Below are positions 26,286 to 34,606 of a stretch of 49,654 bases of DNA, one piece after another (the first letter of the stretch is position 1; each line of letters begins with the position of its first letter). This DNA is from Solibacillus silvestris_B (lineage in GTDB: Bacteria > Bacillota > Bacilli > Bacillales_A > Planococcaceae), in the NCBI RefSeq assembly GCF_051967575.1, contig NZ_JBQCJW010000026.1, positions 1 to 49,654 on the forward strand, in the 5' to 3' direction. The notes under the pieces were generated by a model. That model was not told where the DNA came from, made no database searches, and was given only the letters and a program-made list of their open reading frames with translations. The translations under genes and the position numbers were made by a program.

Positions 26286-27651
26286 TTAATCGTACTGGCG
26301 TTTAATTGTTTTATAAAGACGCGCTTTCTTAAGAAGCGATTTCGGCATTTGTACCGTGGCTGTCACGACACCAGGATGACGCCCTATTTCGATGGAGCCT
26401 GTAATTGTCGCACGGTTTCTCACTTCTTCCAATGTCATATCAAATAGCTTTGCCGTCCGATCAAGCGCATTATCTGTCGCTATGTTTAAATTCGGGCCTG
26501 TCCCGACAATCGACAATGGGAAGCTGTCTTCTACTTGCTTCACGCCAAATTCCTCCGCCAGCTCACGCGCAATACGCTTTTCCTCTTTTGTAAATGGCTT
26601 TGCTGTATACGGTAAATCCTCTATATTCGGCAATAAAATCGGACCTTCCAAGTTTACCTTTTTCAGTACGCTCACTTGAAGCTGAACAATACCTGCCACA
26701 TCTGTCGTATGGCCGGCAATTTCGCCGTCACCTTGCATTGCGTGCATGTCGCCAACATATACACCGCCGCCTTGTACCTTTACCGGGCAAATGACAACTG
26801 CCCCTTCACGGACACGGCTAATATCCATATGCCCATCTGTACGGTGAATATCAAGCTCGTCCTCTGTCATCGTAAATTCATGTGGTGCCCCGATTAAAAA
26901 TGTGCCAAAGTCTCCTGCATTATGGGAATCGGGCATCGCTTTTGATGGGGTCGTCCCAAGCTGCCCTACGAACGGACGCATTCTTGCCATCACGCCGATT
27001 AAATCGCTCGGCGCAAATGACGTGATCGGATTTTGAGTTGATTTTTCCGGAGTGCGCATAAAGTTTTTGGCATCTTGTGCAATGCGGCGAGCAGCCTCTC
27101 TCCCGACCGTTAAACCGATATCGCCTTTTGAATTGAATGTCATCGTATAACCATTCGAAATTTTGAATGGTGTTGTATCAGTTCCCGCATGTTGCGCATT
27201 TTACCGATTCTTGGCCGATTCCCTGTACGACTGTCGGTGGATGCAACTTGCCGCAGCCCGGACATTTCACCTTCACAAATGGATCTCCGATAAAGCGGTC
27301 CCCCTGTGCTTCATCCGTTCCGGAAGATGTGGCAATCGATGTTACTTGAACCGATTTAATTTGAATGACGAGTGCGTCTCCCACTTCTGCTCCTTCTACA
27401 TATACAGGCTTTGTCACTTCATGCCCGCCGCGGATTGTTGGTGTGATCATCGGTCCCCAGCAGCCTGGTGCTGTATTGGCAATGATTGTTCCTCCATCTT
27501 TCAGCGGACCTAGCATCGGTGCATTCGGATTCAGTATACCGTCCGTGAATTCATTGACGAATAATGTTTCAGCAGCCTGGATTATTGGCTCGTCATGGCG
27601 CATTGCCTCTTCTGCTTGTTGCTCAATAGTTGATGTGTGTTCGTTTAACAT
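26286..27651 (-). pseudogene. Acetamidase/formamidase gene split by a one-base frameshift
   Basis: Two adjacent frames encode one protein. The first (27651 to 27178, 157 residues) carries the amino-terminal region with APGCWGPMITPTIRGGHEVTKP and a zinc-ribbon-like pair CPGC and CATC, and stops at TGA 27180-27178. Dropping the single T in AAC-T-GAT (27180) restores the frame: DTTPFKISNGY runs into the second frame (ATG 27143 to stop 26286, 285 residues) with VGDMHAMQGDGEIAGHT and the FmdA-type C-terminal part. No other lesion is seen and the joined protein would be about 453 residues. The family hydrolyses formamide or acetamide to ammonia and acid. Options are real inactivation, a sequencing error, or +1 frameshifting at AAC-TGA. 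Confidence 0.85.
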
Positions 27652-28128
27652 TGGATACCCTCTTTTCTTTATAAATTTTTACGGGAGCTTGGTGAATAGT
27701 GGAAAAATACACTTTGCGCCAAAGACGGCGTGCAAGCTGCGTTTTTCTTCTATGGAACACCTTGAAAATATCTTCTATCCCCATAATTTTTAACAATTAG
27801 TGTAATTCGGAATATAAAAATAACTTTAATCTCTATTATACAATTTTTTACATAGTCATTTCGACATCATTTATGGCAAAGGTAAAACTTTTCCACATCT
27901 TATATAATGATGAAAAGTAATAGATTATGCACAAACTCTTACAATCAGCGAAAAAGGAGGGTTCTTGCTGCTGCAGCCATTTTATGCGGGGTGGCGAATA
28001 AGAGGGCCTCTTCACATGAGCATCAATCACACCCCTGCGCAATTGCGTCCAGATTTTTAATAGAATAAGGGGCAATCAGCCGTTTTCGCACGATGCGACA
28101 CTTTCAGGCTGATTTCCTCTTTAAAAAT
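27652..28128. other. Intergenic region with a second hairpin, no gene seen
   Basis: No supported coding frame. Besides the SDR terminator there is a hairpin AATCAGCC (28074-28081) / GGCTGATT (28107-28114) with an inner TCGCA/TGCGA pairing; together with the terminator it could be one structured 3' end. An AAGGAGG at about 27954-27960 is followed by no usable start codon. Confidence 0.4.
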
Positions 28129-28168
28129 CCCCTTATAAAAGCGCTTTTCAATTCACTTTTATAAGGGG
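28129..28168 (-). terminator. Terminator of the second SDR gene
   Basis: CCCCTTATAAAAG (28129-28141) and CTTTTATAAGGGG (28156-28168) form a perfect 13-bp stem; on the minus strand ATTTTTAAA follows. It starts 8 bp beyond the stop. Confidence 0.87.
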
Positions 28169-28175
28169 CGAACGA

Positions 28176-28958
28176 TTAATATTTATAAGATTGGCCACCA
28201 TCGATCGGTATTACTGCACCATTAATGAAATCTGCCTCGTTTGACAATAAGAATGCAACTAAGTAACCGACTTCTTCGGGTTTACCGAAACGTTTCATCG
28301 GATTTGGCTGCACGAATTCTTTGCCGACCGCTTCCCAATTATCGCCGCCTATTTGACGTAGTGAGCCTTCTACCATTGGTGTCATGATCGCACCGGGGGC
28401 AATCGCTTTTATAGAAACGCCATACTGGCCATATTCTACTGCCGAATTTCGTGTTAGACCAACAACACCGTGCTTACTCGCCGCATAGCCTGATTGGTTT
28501 CCTACTCCGCGGATACCACCGACAGAGGCAGTATTGACAATCGAGCCATATCCTTGCTCCTTCATCACTTTCAGAACATACTTCATGCCGTAAAATACGC
28601 CATCCAAATTGATTGATACAACTTTATGGAATTCGTCAATGCCATAGTCTTCCGTTAAATTTTGTTTCCCTTCCACTCCAGCATTGTTGAAAAAGCCATC
28701 AATTTTGCCGAATCTCGCTACCGTTTGACTGACAAAGTTTTCGACTTCACTTTCAATTGCGACATTTGCTGTCACTAATAATATTTCAGCATTCTGCGCT
28801 ACTTCCAGCACTTTGTTTTTTGTTTCGTCTAAGCCTGCCTGGTTCAAATCAACGAGCACTAGCTTTGCCCCTTCTTTTGCAAATTGCAATGTGGCAGCTT
28901 GTCCTAATCCAGAGCCTGCGCCTGAAACAATGATGACTTTCTCTTCAAAACGATTCAT
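28176..28958 (-). CDS. Short-chain dehydrogenase/reductase, probably NAD(H)-dependent
   Basis: The 260-residue classical SDR has SGAGSGLG (12-19), D37 at the end of the second strand (VLVDLN, which favours NAD over NADP), NNAG (91-94), and catalytic S145, Y158 and K162 (YAASK). The carboxy-terminal GGQSYKY matches the levodione-reductase/cyclohexanol-dehydrogenase type, but the substrate is unknown. GGAGG precedes the ATG. It is a single-gene unit with its own terminator. It is unrelated in context to the YoxD-like SDR at 4.9 kb. Confidence 0.9.
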   Translation of the reverse strand: MNRFEEKVIIVSGAGSGLGQAATLQFAKEGAKLVLVDLNQAGLDETKNKVLEVAQNAEILLVTANVAIESEVENFVSQTVARFGKIDGFFNNAGVEGKQNLTEDYGIDEFHKVVSINLDGVFYGMKYVLKVMKEQGYGSIVNTASVGGIRGVGNQSGYAASKHGVVGLTRNSAVEYGQYGVSIKAIAPGAIMTPMVEGSLRQIGGDNWEAVGKEFVQPNPMKRFGKPEEVGYLVAFLLSNEADFINGAVIPIDGGQSYKY

Positions 28959-29116
28959 AGGTTGTCCTCCTTTTTGATGAAAAGCTCTTTCCTTTAGCGT
29001 ACATTATTTTCTATTCAATTTAAATTTATAGCTACCAATAGAATGAATTTTCTGAAAAAACCACTAAATTTTTTCATTTAAATATGATACGCTTTTAATA
29101 AGGGAGTGAAAATAAT

Positions 29117-29629
29117 ATGGAGTAGCCTAAAAAACAGGAGCTTTTAGTTCAGGCACAAAAATCGTTCGATGAATTGTTTTCGTTCATAAACCGCATTCCT
29201 GCTCGAAAACGCAATTTAACCATTGACATTAGCAGGCGCGACAAAAATTTCCGTGATGTGCTCATGCATTTATATGAATGGCATGCGATGCTGGAACGCT
29301 GGTATCGGGAAGGGATGGATGGGGATAAGCCTGCTATGCCCGCACCAGGCTATAAATGGCGTGACTTGCAAGAGCTGAACTTTTCGATTTGGCGGCACTA
29401 TCAAGATGTAACTTTATCAACTGCGATGAAGCGGGTCACTTTAAGCCATCAACGGATCATGAAATTAATCGGATTACATAACGATGAAGAAATCTTTACA
29501 AAGAAATATTATCAATGGACGAAGACAAGCAATTTATATAGTTACTTTGCTGCAAACACAGTGAACCATTATGATTGGGCGATAAAAAAATGCGAAAAAA
29601 TTGCTGAAAGGATTTTGCATGAGTTATAA
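29117..29629 (+). pseudogene. DfsB/ClbS-like four-helix protein gene with a stop at codon 3
   Basis: A ribosome binding site (AAGGGAG) and ATG at 29117 lead into ATG-GAG-TAG, after which the same frame encodes a whole ClbS/DfsB-like protein: PKKQELLVQAQKSFDELFSF, then DVLMHLYEWHAMLERWY, APGYKWRDLQELN and NHYDWAIKKCEKI. Family members normally begin with two or three residues before this first helix, so the ATG is almost surely the original start and TAG (29123-29125) an added nonsense codon. The first later start codon (TTG at 29174) would remove most of helix 1 and lacks a ribosome binding site. The gene may be dead, or initiate at a non-canonical codon. ClbS hydrolyses colibactin in Escherichia coli; most homologues have unknown roles. 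Confidence 0.75.
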
Positions 29630-29709
29630 GCAAATGGGCATTTTCCGCAATTTAAATTATTGTTCGTATATTGAAATTTGAATCGGCATATTATGCTAAT
29701 ATAATGCAA

Positions 29710-29739
29710 AGGGGACAGCAAATAGTGTTCCTGTCCCCT
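29710..29739 (-). terminator. Terminator of the pseudouridine synthase gene
   Basis: AGGGGACAG (29710-29718) and CTGTCCCCT (29731-29739) form a perfect 9-bp stem; on the minus strand TTTGCATTAT follows. Confidence 0.75.
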
Positions 29740-29770
29740 CCCCTTATGCTTTAGACAAGCATTCATATTT

Positions 29771-30469
29771 TCACGAATTTCGTTTTCGGATGAAGATATC
29801 TTCCCACATATTCCACGGGTGCTCATGCGGGGGCAAGGAATTTACCGTTATCGGCTCTTTTCGGACGGGATGCTCAAAATGAATCATATGTGCCCAAAGT
29901 GCAAGCTGCTGCCCACGCTTATTTATATATTCGCCGTATTTTTGATCTCCGAAAATCGGATGACCTATTGCGGATAGCTGGACTCGAATTTGATGCGGCC
30001 TTCCGGTGTGGAGCTTTACAGATAAGAGACTCAAGCCTTTATGCAACGCGATTACCTCATAGTCGAGTACTGCTTTTTTAGCTTCTGGATGATGGGAGGA
30101 AACGACCGATACTTTATTTTTCCGGTGATCTTTTAATAAATAGTGGATGAGCTGCCCTTGTTTCTTCTTCGGTAATCCGTGCACAACAGCTACATATTTT
30201 CGTTCAATAATATGCCTGCGCATCATGTCGGATAACCGCGAGGCGGATTTTGAAGTTTTTGCAAATACCATCACCCCTCCAACAGGGCGATCCAGCCTAT
30301 GTACAAGACCCAAATATACATTCCCTTGCTTTTCATCGCGCACTTTTATATTTTGTTTCAGCAATGTCAGCAAATCGCGGTCTTCGCTTCGATCTGCCTG
30401 TACGGGAATATTAACCGGCTTTTCTACTAATAGAAGATGATTGTCCTCAAACAACACGTCAACTTCCAT
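29771..30469 (-). CDS. RluA-family RNA pseudouridine synthase
   Basis: I choose the ATG at 30469 (MEVDVLFEDN), preceded by AAGGAG, over an ATG eight codons earlier with no good site. The 232-residue enzyme isomerises uridine to pseudouridine in rRNA or tRNA. The RluA motif with catalytic D60 is intact (HRLDRPVGG), as are KPVNIPVQ (18-25), KYVAVVHG and the C-terminal LHTGRPHQIRVQL and HPIFGD segments. It lacks an S4 domain, so it is of the short RluA/RluC-like type. The RNA target cannot be read from sequence. Confidence 0.93.
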   Translation of the reverse strand: MEVDVLFEDNHLLLVEKPVNIPVQADRSEDRDLLTLLKQNIKVRDEKQGNVYLGLVHRLDRPVGGVMVFAKTSKSASRLSDMMRRHIIERKYVAVVHGLPKKKQGQLIHYLLKDHRKNKVSVVSSHHPEAKKAVLDYEVIALHKGLSLLSVKLHTGRPHQIRVQLSAIGHPIFGDQKYGEYINKRGQQLALWAHMIHFEHPVRKEPITVNSLPPHEHPWNMWEDIFIRKRNS

Positions 30470-30582
30470 ATTTTTACCAACTCCTTCAAACATAATGTTT
30501 CCATCTTAACATGTTTGCAGGAAGCGTTCATGTGCTTAGCTGTTTAAGTTTCCCTTTCTATTTTGTTTGCGGATTTAACAGG

Positions 30583-30619
30583 AAAAAACCTAAACCGTTG
30601 TTAATTTAACGCTTTAGGT
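30583..30619 (-). terminator. Terminator of tlp
   Basis: ACCTAAACCG (30588-30597) and CGCTTTAGGT (30610-30619) form a stem with one mismatch; on the minus strand TTTTTTCC follows directly. Confidence 0.8.
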
Positions 30620-30656
30620 AAGGGGTTTTGATTCAATTAATTCCTGCTCTATTTTG

Positions 30657-30899
30657 TTATTTAAAATAATCTTTTCTAGCTTGGAATGCCTTTTTTTCCC
30701 TTATCTGCTCTTCCATTTGAGCGATTGCCGTTTTACGCCGGGCATTTTTTTCCTCCAGGTTCTCCAATTCTTCCGGAAAGGCGAACTCCATGCTAATTTC
30801 GGCTTCTTCAATATTTCCCTTCGTATTTTCAATCATTTTCCCCAAGCTTAGCGCATTTTTCGACTTTTTATTAAATGTTTCATGCCGATCATTTTTCAT
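30657..30899 (-). CDS. tlp: Small acid-soluble spore protein Tlp
   Basis: The 80-residue hydrophilic protein matches Tlp of Bacillus: the core MIENTKGNIEEAEISMEFA and LEEKNARRKTAIAQMEEQI align with the family signature (NTIENIEEAEASMEFA and KNARRE). Tlp is made in the forespore and degraded on germination; its presence implies an endospore former. AGGAGG lies 5 nt before the ATG and a strong terminator follows. In Bacillus, Tlp is transcribed by SigG; I could not assign a clear SigG promoter. Confidence 0.88.
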   Translation of the reverse strand: MKNDRHETFNKKSKNALSLGKMIENTKGNIEEAEISMEFAFPEELENLEEKNARRKTAIAQMEEQIREKKAFQARKDYFK

Positions 30900-31315
30900 T
30901 CTTCTTCCTCCTCATACATGATGAAATTAGTTTGTTTTTCTTTAATATTTTTATACAAAATGAATTCCACAAAGAAATGCGTCCTCATTTTATAATTTCC
31001 TTTTCCGTCATACATGTCATATTATTGTTATATAAATATCACAAAATGACAAATAAAAATTCATCATACCTCTACAATATCTTGATACAAAAGCGTTTAG
31101 CCGCTCTCTCGCTACTTTACATATTATTTACAGTTACATTAAAAGGACCTATTATTAATATTTTTGCGCTATAGTGTTTATAAGTTCAAAACAAATAGTT
31201 TGCCTTCTCCATGATTCCACCTTTGCAGACAATCTCAGCTGCTAGCATGGCCGAACGTATAACTGTTTACAATTATTTGAACCAATTTGACTCACACCTC
31301 TTTTTAAAGACAAAA
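30900..31315. other. AT-rich intergenic region, nothing recognised
   Basis: It lies upstream of tlp and downstream of the CoA-disulfide-reductase-like gene. Open plus-strand frames here are rich in F, I and L codons from AT-rich sequence and lack a ribosome binding site. It should contain the tlp promoter. Confidence 0.4.
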
Positions 31316-31352
31316 CAGGCTCCAGCTATTTCCCAATAGTAGCTGGAGCCTG
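31316..31352 (-). terminator. Terminator of the CoA-disulfide-reductase-like gene
   Basis: CAGGCTCCAGCT (31316-31327) and AGCTGGAGCCTG (31341-31352) form a perfect 12-bp stem; the minus strand continues with TTTTGTCTTT. It begins 7 bp after the stop. Confidence 0.88.
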
Positions 31353-31359
31353 CGGCGTT

Positions 31360-32694
31360 TTATTCCTTTTTTCCGTAACGTTTCGGAGCCTGCATAACAG
31401 CGTCCCATACACCGCTAAATGGAGGGGCATACGCTAAATCCAAATCTAATAATTCTTCAAAAGTCATCTCATTGTAAAGCGCTGTTGCAAACACATCGAT
31501 CCGTTTATCGACACCGTGTTTTCCTACGATTTGCAGACCAACAAGCTTGCGGCTTTGCTGTTCGACCAGCATACGCAGCTTCATCGGCCGCACATTTGGA
31601 TAATAGCCGGCAATATCATTCACTTCCATTACATAGGCTTCGACAAGCTCATTTAAATTATCCGCGGCCTCATTATTCAATCCGGTCATCCCGATTTGCA
31701 AATCGAAAAATTTTAAAATGGATGTTCCGACAATGCCCCGGAATTTTTGATTAAATCCAGCAATATTCAAGCCGGCAATTCGGCCTTGTTTATTTGCTGT
31801 TGTACCGAGCGGCAAGTAATCATCTTGCTGCTTAATACGATTATAATGCGAAGCGCAATCCCCGGCCGCATATACATCGGCAATCGACGTCTCCATCTTT
31901 TCATTGACGATCAATGCCCCGTTTTCAAGCTTTGCAAAGCCTTGAGCAAATTGTGTATTCGGACGCACACCTGTTGCAATGATGACTAGCTCCGTAGGGT
32001 ATGTGCCTGTTTTTGTACGGAGTGCTTCGACAAATTCCGTACCTTCGAAACCGATCGTTTCTTCATTTAAAAGAACTTCCACACCTTGTGCCAGCGCTTT
32101 CTCGTAGATGATTTGCGTTAGCTCCGGGTCTAAAATCGACATAAGACGGCTTCCGCGGTGAATAAGGCGCACGTCCAATCCGCGTTCTCGAACCGTTTCG
32201 ACAATTTCCAGCCCAATATAGCCTGCGCCAATAACGGTCACATGCTTTACATTCGGCAATTGTTCCATCAATTCATTCATTTGGGGAATTGTTTTTATTG
32301 TATGAATGCCTTGCAATCCCGCATTTTCCAATTTCGGTATTGTCGGGGCGGCTCCTGTTGCAATGAGCAGCTTATCATATTCAAATTCAAACGGCTCGTT
32401 GCTGTTCACATCGAAGCCGCTCACTTTTTTCAATTTCACATCAATTGCCGTCACTTCATGGAAAATGCGAGCATCGATGCCGTATTTTGATCGGAACTCT
32501 TCCACATCGCGCGCAATCAGTTCATCTGTATGCGGAATTTTCCCATTGATCACATACGGCAAGCCGCATTGCCCGTAAGAATAAACATCCCCTTTTTCCA
32601 ATACGACAATTTGCGCGGATTTATTGCTGCGTACGATTTCCATTGCCGCACTCATGCCTGCCGCGTCTCCGCCAATGATCACAACCTTCATCAT
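31360..32694 (-). CDS. CoA-disulfide reductase-like FAD oxidoreductase
   Basis: The 444-residue flavoprotein has an amino-terminal FAD-binding GGDAAGMSAA (8-17), a second Rossmann motif for NAD(P)H (VIGAGYIGLEI, about 155-165), an FAD site near the end of the oxidoreductase part (VYAAGDCA) and a carboxy-terminal dimerisation domain. The single catalytic cysteine C43 (YGQCGLPY) is typical of CoA-disulfide reductases, NADH oxidases and related peroxidases, which use one cysteine and not a CxxxxC pair. It would act in thiol or peroxide homeostasis. It is transcribed alone. Which of these activities it has cannot be decided. Confidence 0.87.
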   Translation of the reverse strand: MMKVVIIGGDAAGMSAAMEIVRSNKSAQIVVLEKGDVYSYGQCGLPYVINGKIPHTDELIARDVEEFRSKYGIDARIFHEVTAIDVKLKKVSGFDVNSNEPFEFEYDKLLIATGAAPTIPKLENAGLQGIHTIKTIPQMNELMEQLPNVKHVTVIGAGYIGLEIVETVRERGLDVRLIHRGSRLMSILDPELTQIIYEKALAQGVEVLLNEETIGFEGTEFVEALRTKTGTYPTELVIIATGVRPNTQFAQGFAKLENGALIVNEKMETSIADVYAAGDCASHYNRIKQQDDYLPLGTTANKQGRIAGLNIAGFNQKFRGIVGTSILKFFDLQIGMTGLNNEAADNLNELVEAYVMEVNDIAGYYPNVRPMKLRMLVEQQSRKLVGLQIVGKHGVDKRIDVFATALYNEMTFEELLDLDLAYAPPFSGVWDAVMQAPKRYGKKE

Positions 32695-32874
32695 TCACCC
32701 ACTCCTCATCTTCTTGTTCCTTTTTTAAAAGCTTTTTCCTTTTTGTATACTTTTTCGGTTTTCATTAGTTGTATAAATAAGTTAACTTACAATAAGTAAA
32801 GCATATTTCATTTTTTTTCACATGATAGATGCTCCTTATTTTTCAGCATATGGATATCCGGAAGTTGGTGAACT

Positions 32875-33363
32875 ATGGACAAAGCATGGGAACAATATTT
32901 GCTTGAGGAAGCACATATTGTTTTCAAATATTTATTAAAAATCGGGGCTACGAAAGAAGATGCCGAGGATGTCGTGCAAGAAGCGATTATAAAGACGATT
33001 GAGTGCTTGTCACAAGTTCAGACAGGCAAATTGCGGGCATGGCTCTTTAAAGTTGCACTGCATCGCTACTATACATTGTATAACAAAAATAAGAAGTCCG
33101 TTTATTTAGGTGATGAGGAAATGCAGAAATTTCAGTCTTCCTTAAATATCGAGGAACTTCTTCTCATTGAGGAGCAAAATGAAAAGTTGCGCGAAGCTTT
33201 GCAGGGACTGTCGCCGACTTATCAGCAGCTGCTCATGATGAAATATTTTATGGAGCTTTCATACAAGGAGATGGCTGCGATTTTAGATGTATCGGAAAAT
33301 CATATTCGCACATATTTGCAGCGTGCAAGGAAAACACTCAAAAAACAGTGGGAGGACCTATAA
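32875..33363 (+). CDS. ECF-type RNA polymerase sigma factor
   Basis: The 162-residue protein has sigma region 2 (about 15-80; TKEDAEDVVQEAIIKTIECL, LRAWLFKVALHRYY) and region 4 (about 105-160; LSPTYQQLLMMKYFMELSYK, SENHIRTYLQRARKTLKK). It would direct RNA polymerase to an extracytoplasmic-stress regulon. The next gene overlaps it through TAATG and encodes a membrane regulator, so the two are translationally coupled as a sigma/anti-sigma pair. I looked for an ECF autoregulatory promoter (AAC...CGT) upstream and did not find a convincing one. Confidence 0.92.
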   Translation: MDKAWEQYLLEEAHIVFKYLLKIGATKEDAEDVVQEAIIKTIECLSQVQTGKLRAWLFKVALHRYYTLYNKNKKSVYLGDEEMQKFQSSLNIEELLLIEEQNEKLREALQGLSPTYQQLLMMKYFMELSYKEMAAILDVSENHIRTYLQRARKTLKKQWEDL

Positions 33364-34358
33364 TGGGCGAACTTTTCAATATCAAAAAAATGGAGAAATC
33401 GATCAATAGGGCAAAACGGAGAAGTACATGGAAAACTGTGCTGATTACGGTGATTGTGCTATTTGCAGCTTTAATCGTGGGATTTGTCGCAAACAGCAAG
33501 CTTATACCAGTACTCGCCTACCCTATTGAAGATTCATTTCATCATTTTCAAACAATTAGCGGGCCGAACGAATTTATCGGCATTCAAGAAACATATCCGG
33601 GAATTTTAGGCGGTGAAACACATTATAAAAAGTATAAACTCATAGAAGGCAAAATTGTATATATCGGCGAAGGTGGCTACGGCTATGGCTTATTCCGTGA
33701 TGAAAGATTAGGACGACAGGGAAAAACGTCTACGATGAATTTCGGTAAGCCGTTTAACGCGGAATATACCGAAAATGTGCACTATAACGATTTTGGTTAT
33801 CGTACGATGAACTTTTATTATCCGCAAATGGATTATGAAAAGATGAATGACGATTTAGCGCTGCTTGATGAAATCCCTGAAGGAAAGCTCGTTGAAATCG
33901 CGTTATCATTTGATAAAGGCTATACATCCAGAGACGCGATGGCGCTTATTCCTAAAGGGATTACAAAAACTTGGCTATGGGTGAATGATGTATATGACGA
34001 GGATTTGTACAGTTATCGTAAAGGTGAGGATGGAACGATTCTTTCCAAAACACCGCTTTTACGTCATTCAAGCGATGCTTATGGTTTTTCGGTAATTGAT
34101 GTAGACGGGGAGCCTGCATTTGAACCGGCAGAACGTTTTATCGGCGCGATTAGCTCAGGCACGAAATTTAAAGCGCGCTGGCAAGGCGAGTTTAAACGTT
34201 TGCATAAAACAATCGCTGGCGACGATGGCAAATTATCAGTGAGCGACCTAATCATTAACGGGATTGTCGTAACAGGGACAGCAGAAGGCTTAAAACAATT
34301 ACAGGGCTTGCCGTTTATTAAAGCCTCTTCACTAGGCGTTGTTGTTGATAAATATTAA
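33363..34358 (+). CDS. Membrane anti-sigma factor (sigma-regulator N and C domains)
   Basis: I choose ATG 33363 (MGELFNIKKMEK), inside the sigma gene's stop (TAATG), with GGAGG 7 nt upstream. The 331-residue protein has a short cytoplasmic part (1-24), one transmembrane helix (about 25-47; TVLITVIVLFAALIVGFVA) and a long extracellular domain. Its layout fits the sigma-factor-regulator N-terminal and C-terminal families (the C-terminal KLSVSDLIINGIVVTGTAEGL and LPFIKASSLGVVVD are typical). It would hold the ECF sigma factor at the membrane until a surface signal arrives. A terminator follows at once. Confidence 0.85.
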   Translation: MGELFNIKKMEKSINRAKRRSTWKTVLITVIVLFAALIVGFVANSKLIPVLAYPIEDSFHHFQTISGPNEFIGIQETYPGILGGETHYKKYKLIEGKIVYIGEGGYGYGLFRDERLGRQGKTSTMNFGKPFNAEYTENVHYNDFGYRTMNFYYPQMDYEKMNDDLALLDEIPEGKLVEIALSFDKGYTSRDAMALIPKGITKTWLWVNDVYDEDLYSYRKGEDGTILSKTPLLRHSSDAYGFSVIDVDGEPAFEPAERFIGAISSGTKFKARWQGEFKRLHKTIAGDDGKLSVSDLIINGIVVTGTAEGLKQLQGLPFIKASSLGVVVDKY

Positions 34359-34364
34359 TTTTTG

Positions 34365-34403
34365 ACGCAAAAGCATGGGCTACTATGTTTTTGCGTTTTT
34401 TTT
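34365..34403 (+). terminator. Terminator of the sigma/anti-sigma operon
   Basis: ACGCAAAA (34365-34372) and TTTTGCGT (34389-34396), extended inward by GCAT/ATGT, followed by TTTTTTT. Confidence 0.85.
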
Positions 34404-34512
34404 ATTCCGAAAACCGAAAAATATGCTACACTAAATATCAGAAAACTCTTAATTTTAGAGGCGAGTATTCACACTCCCCCTGAAAGAAATTAAAACAGTG
34501 GCGGATATTATG

Positions 34513-34558
34513 GATTCGGCATTGGGATTTTTGCGCCCTCGCATCGCAAAGCCGAATC
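34513..34558 (+). promoter_or_regulatory. Structured leader of the Gfo/Idh/MocA gene
   Basis: GATTCGGC (34513-34520) pairs with GCCGAATC (34551-34558), and inside it TTTGCG (34530-34535) pairs with CGCAAA (34545-34550), giving a bulged two-part stem with a 9-nt loop. It ends 48 bp before the ATG. I could not match it to a known riboswitch class. The surrounding 34404-34606 has no supported gene. Confidence 0.4.
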
Positions 34559-34606
34559 AGGGCACAATTACCCCAACGCATAATTGATATATTAAGGAGC
34601 ACGATT

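Noticed and set aside
27848..28075. 75-codon minus-strand frame upstream of the acetamidase gene
   Set aside because: No ribosome binding site and no protein-like features; it lies among hairpins.
29174..29629. DfsB-like protein starting at TTG 29174
   Set aside because: No ribosome binding site precedes this TTG, and the homologous first helix continues upstream in the same frame to the ATG at 29117, so the gene model with the early stop is preferred.
30875..31174. Plus-strand frame of 99 codons upstream of the CoA-disulfide-reductase-like gene
   Set aside because: Composition is that of AT-rich DNA (F, I, L, Y), it overlaps the tlp start and promoter region, and has no ribosome binding site.
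34440..34606. Lysine or other known riboswitch before the Gfo/Idh/MocA gene
   Set aside because: An AGAGGCG segment recalls the L box, but the remaining conserved elements could not be placed; only a generic structured leader is claimed.
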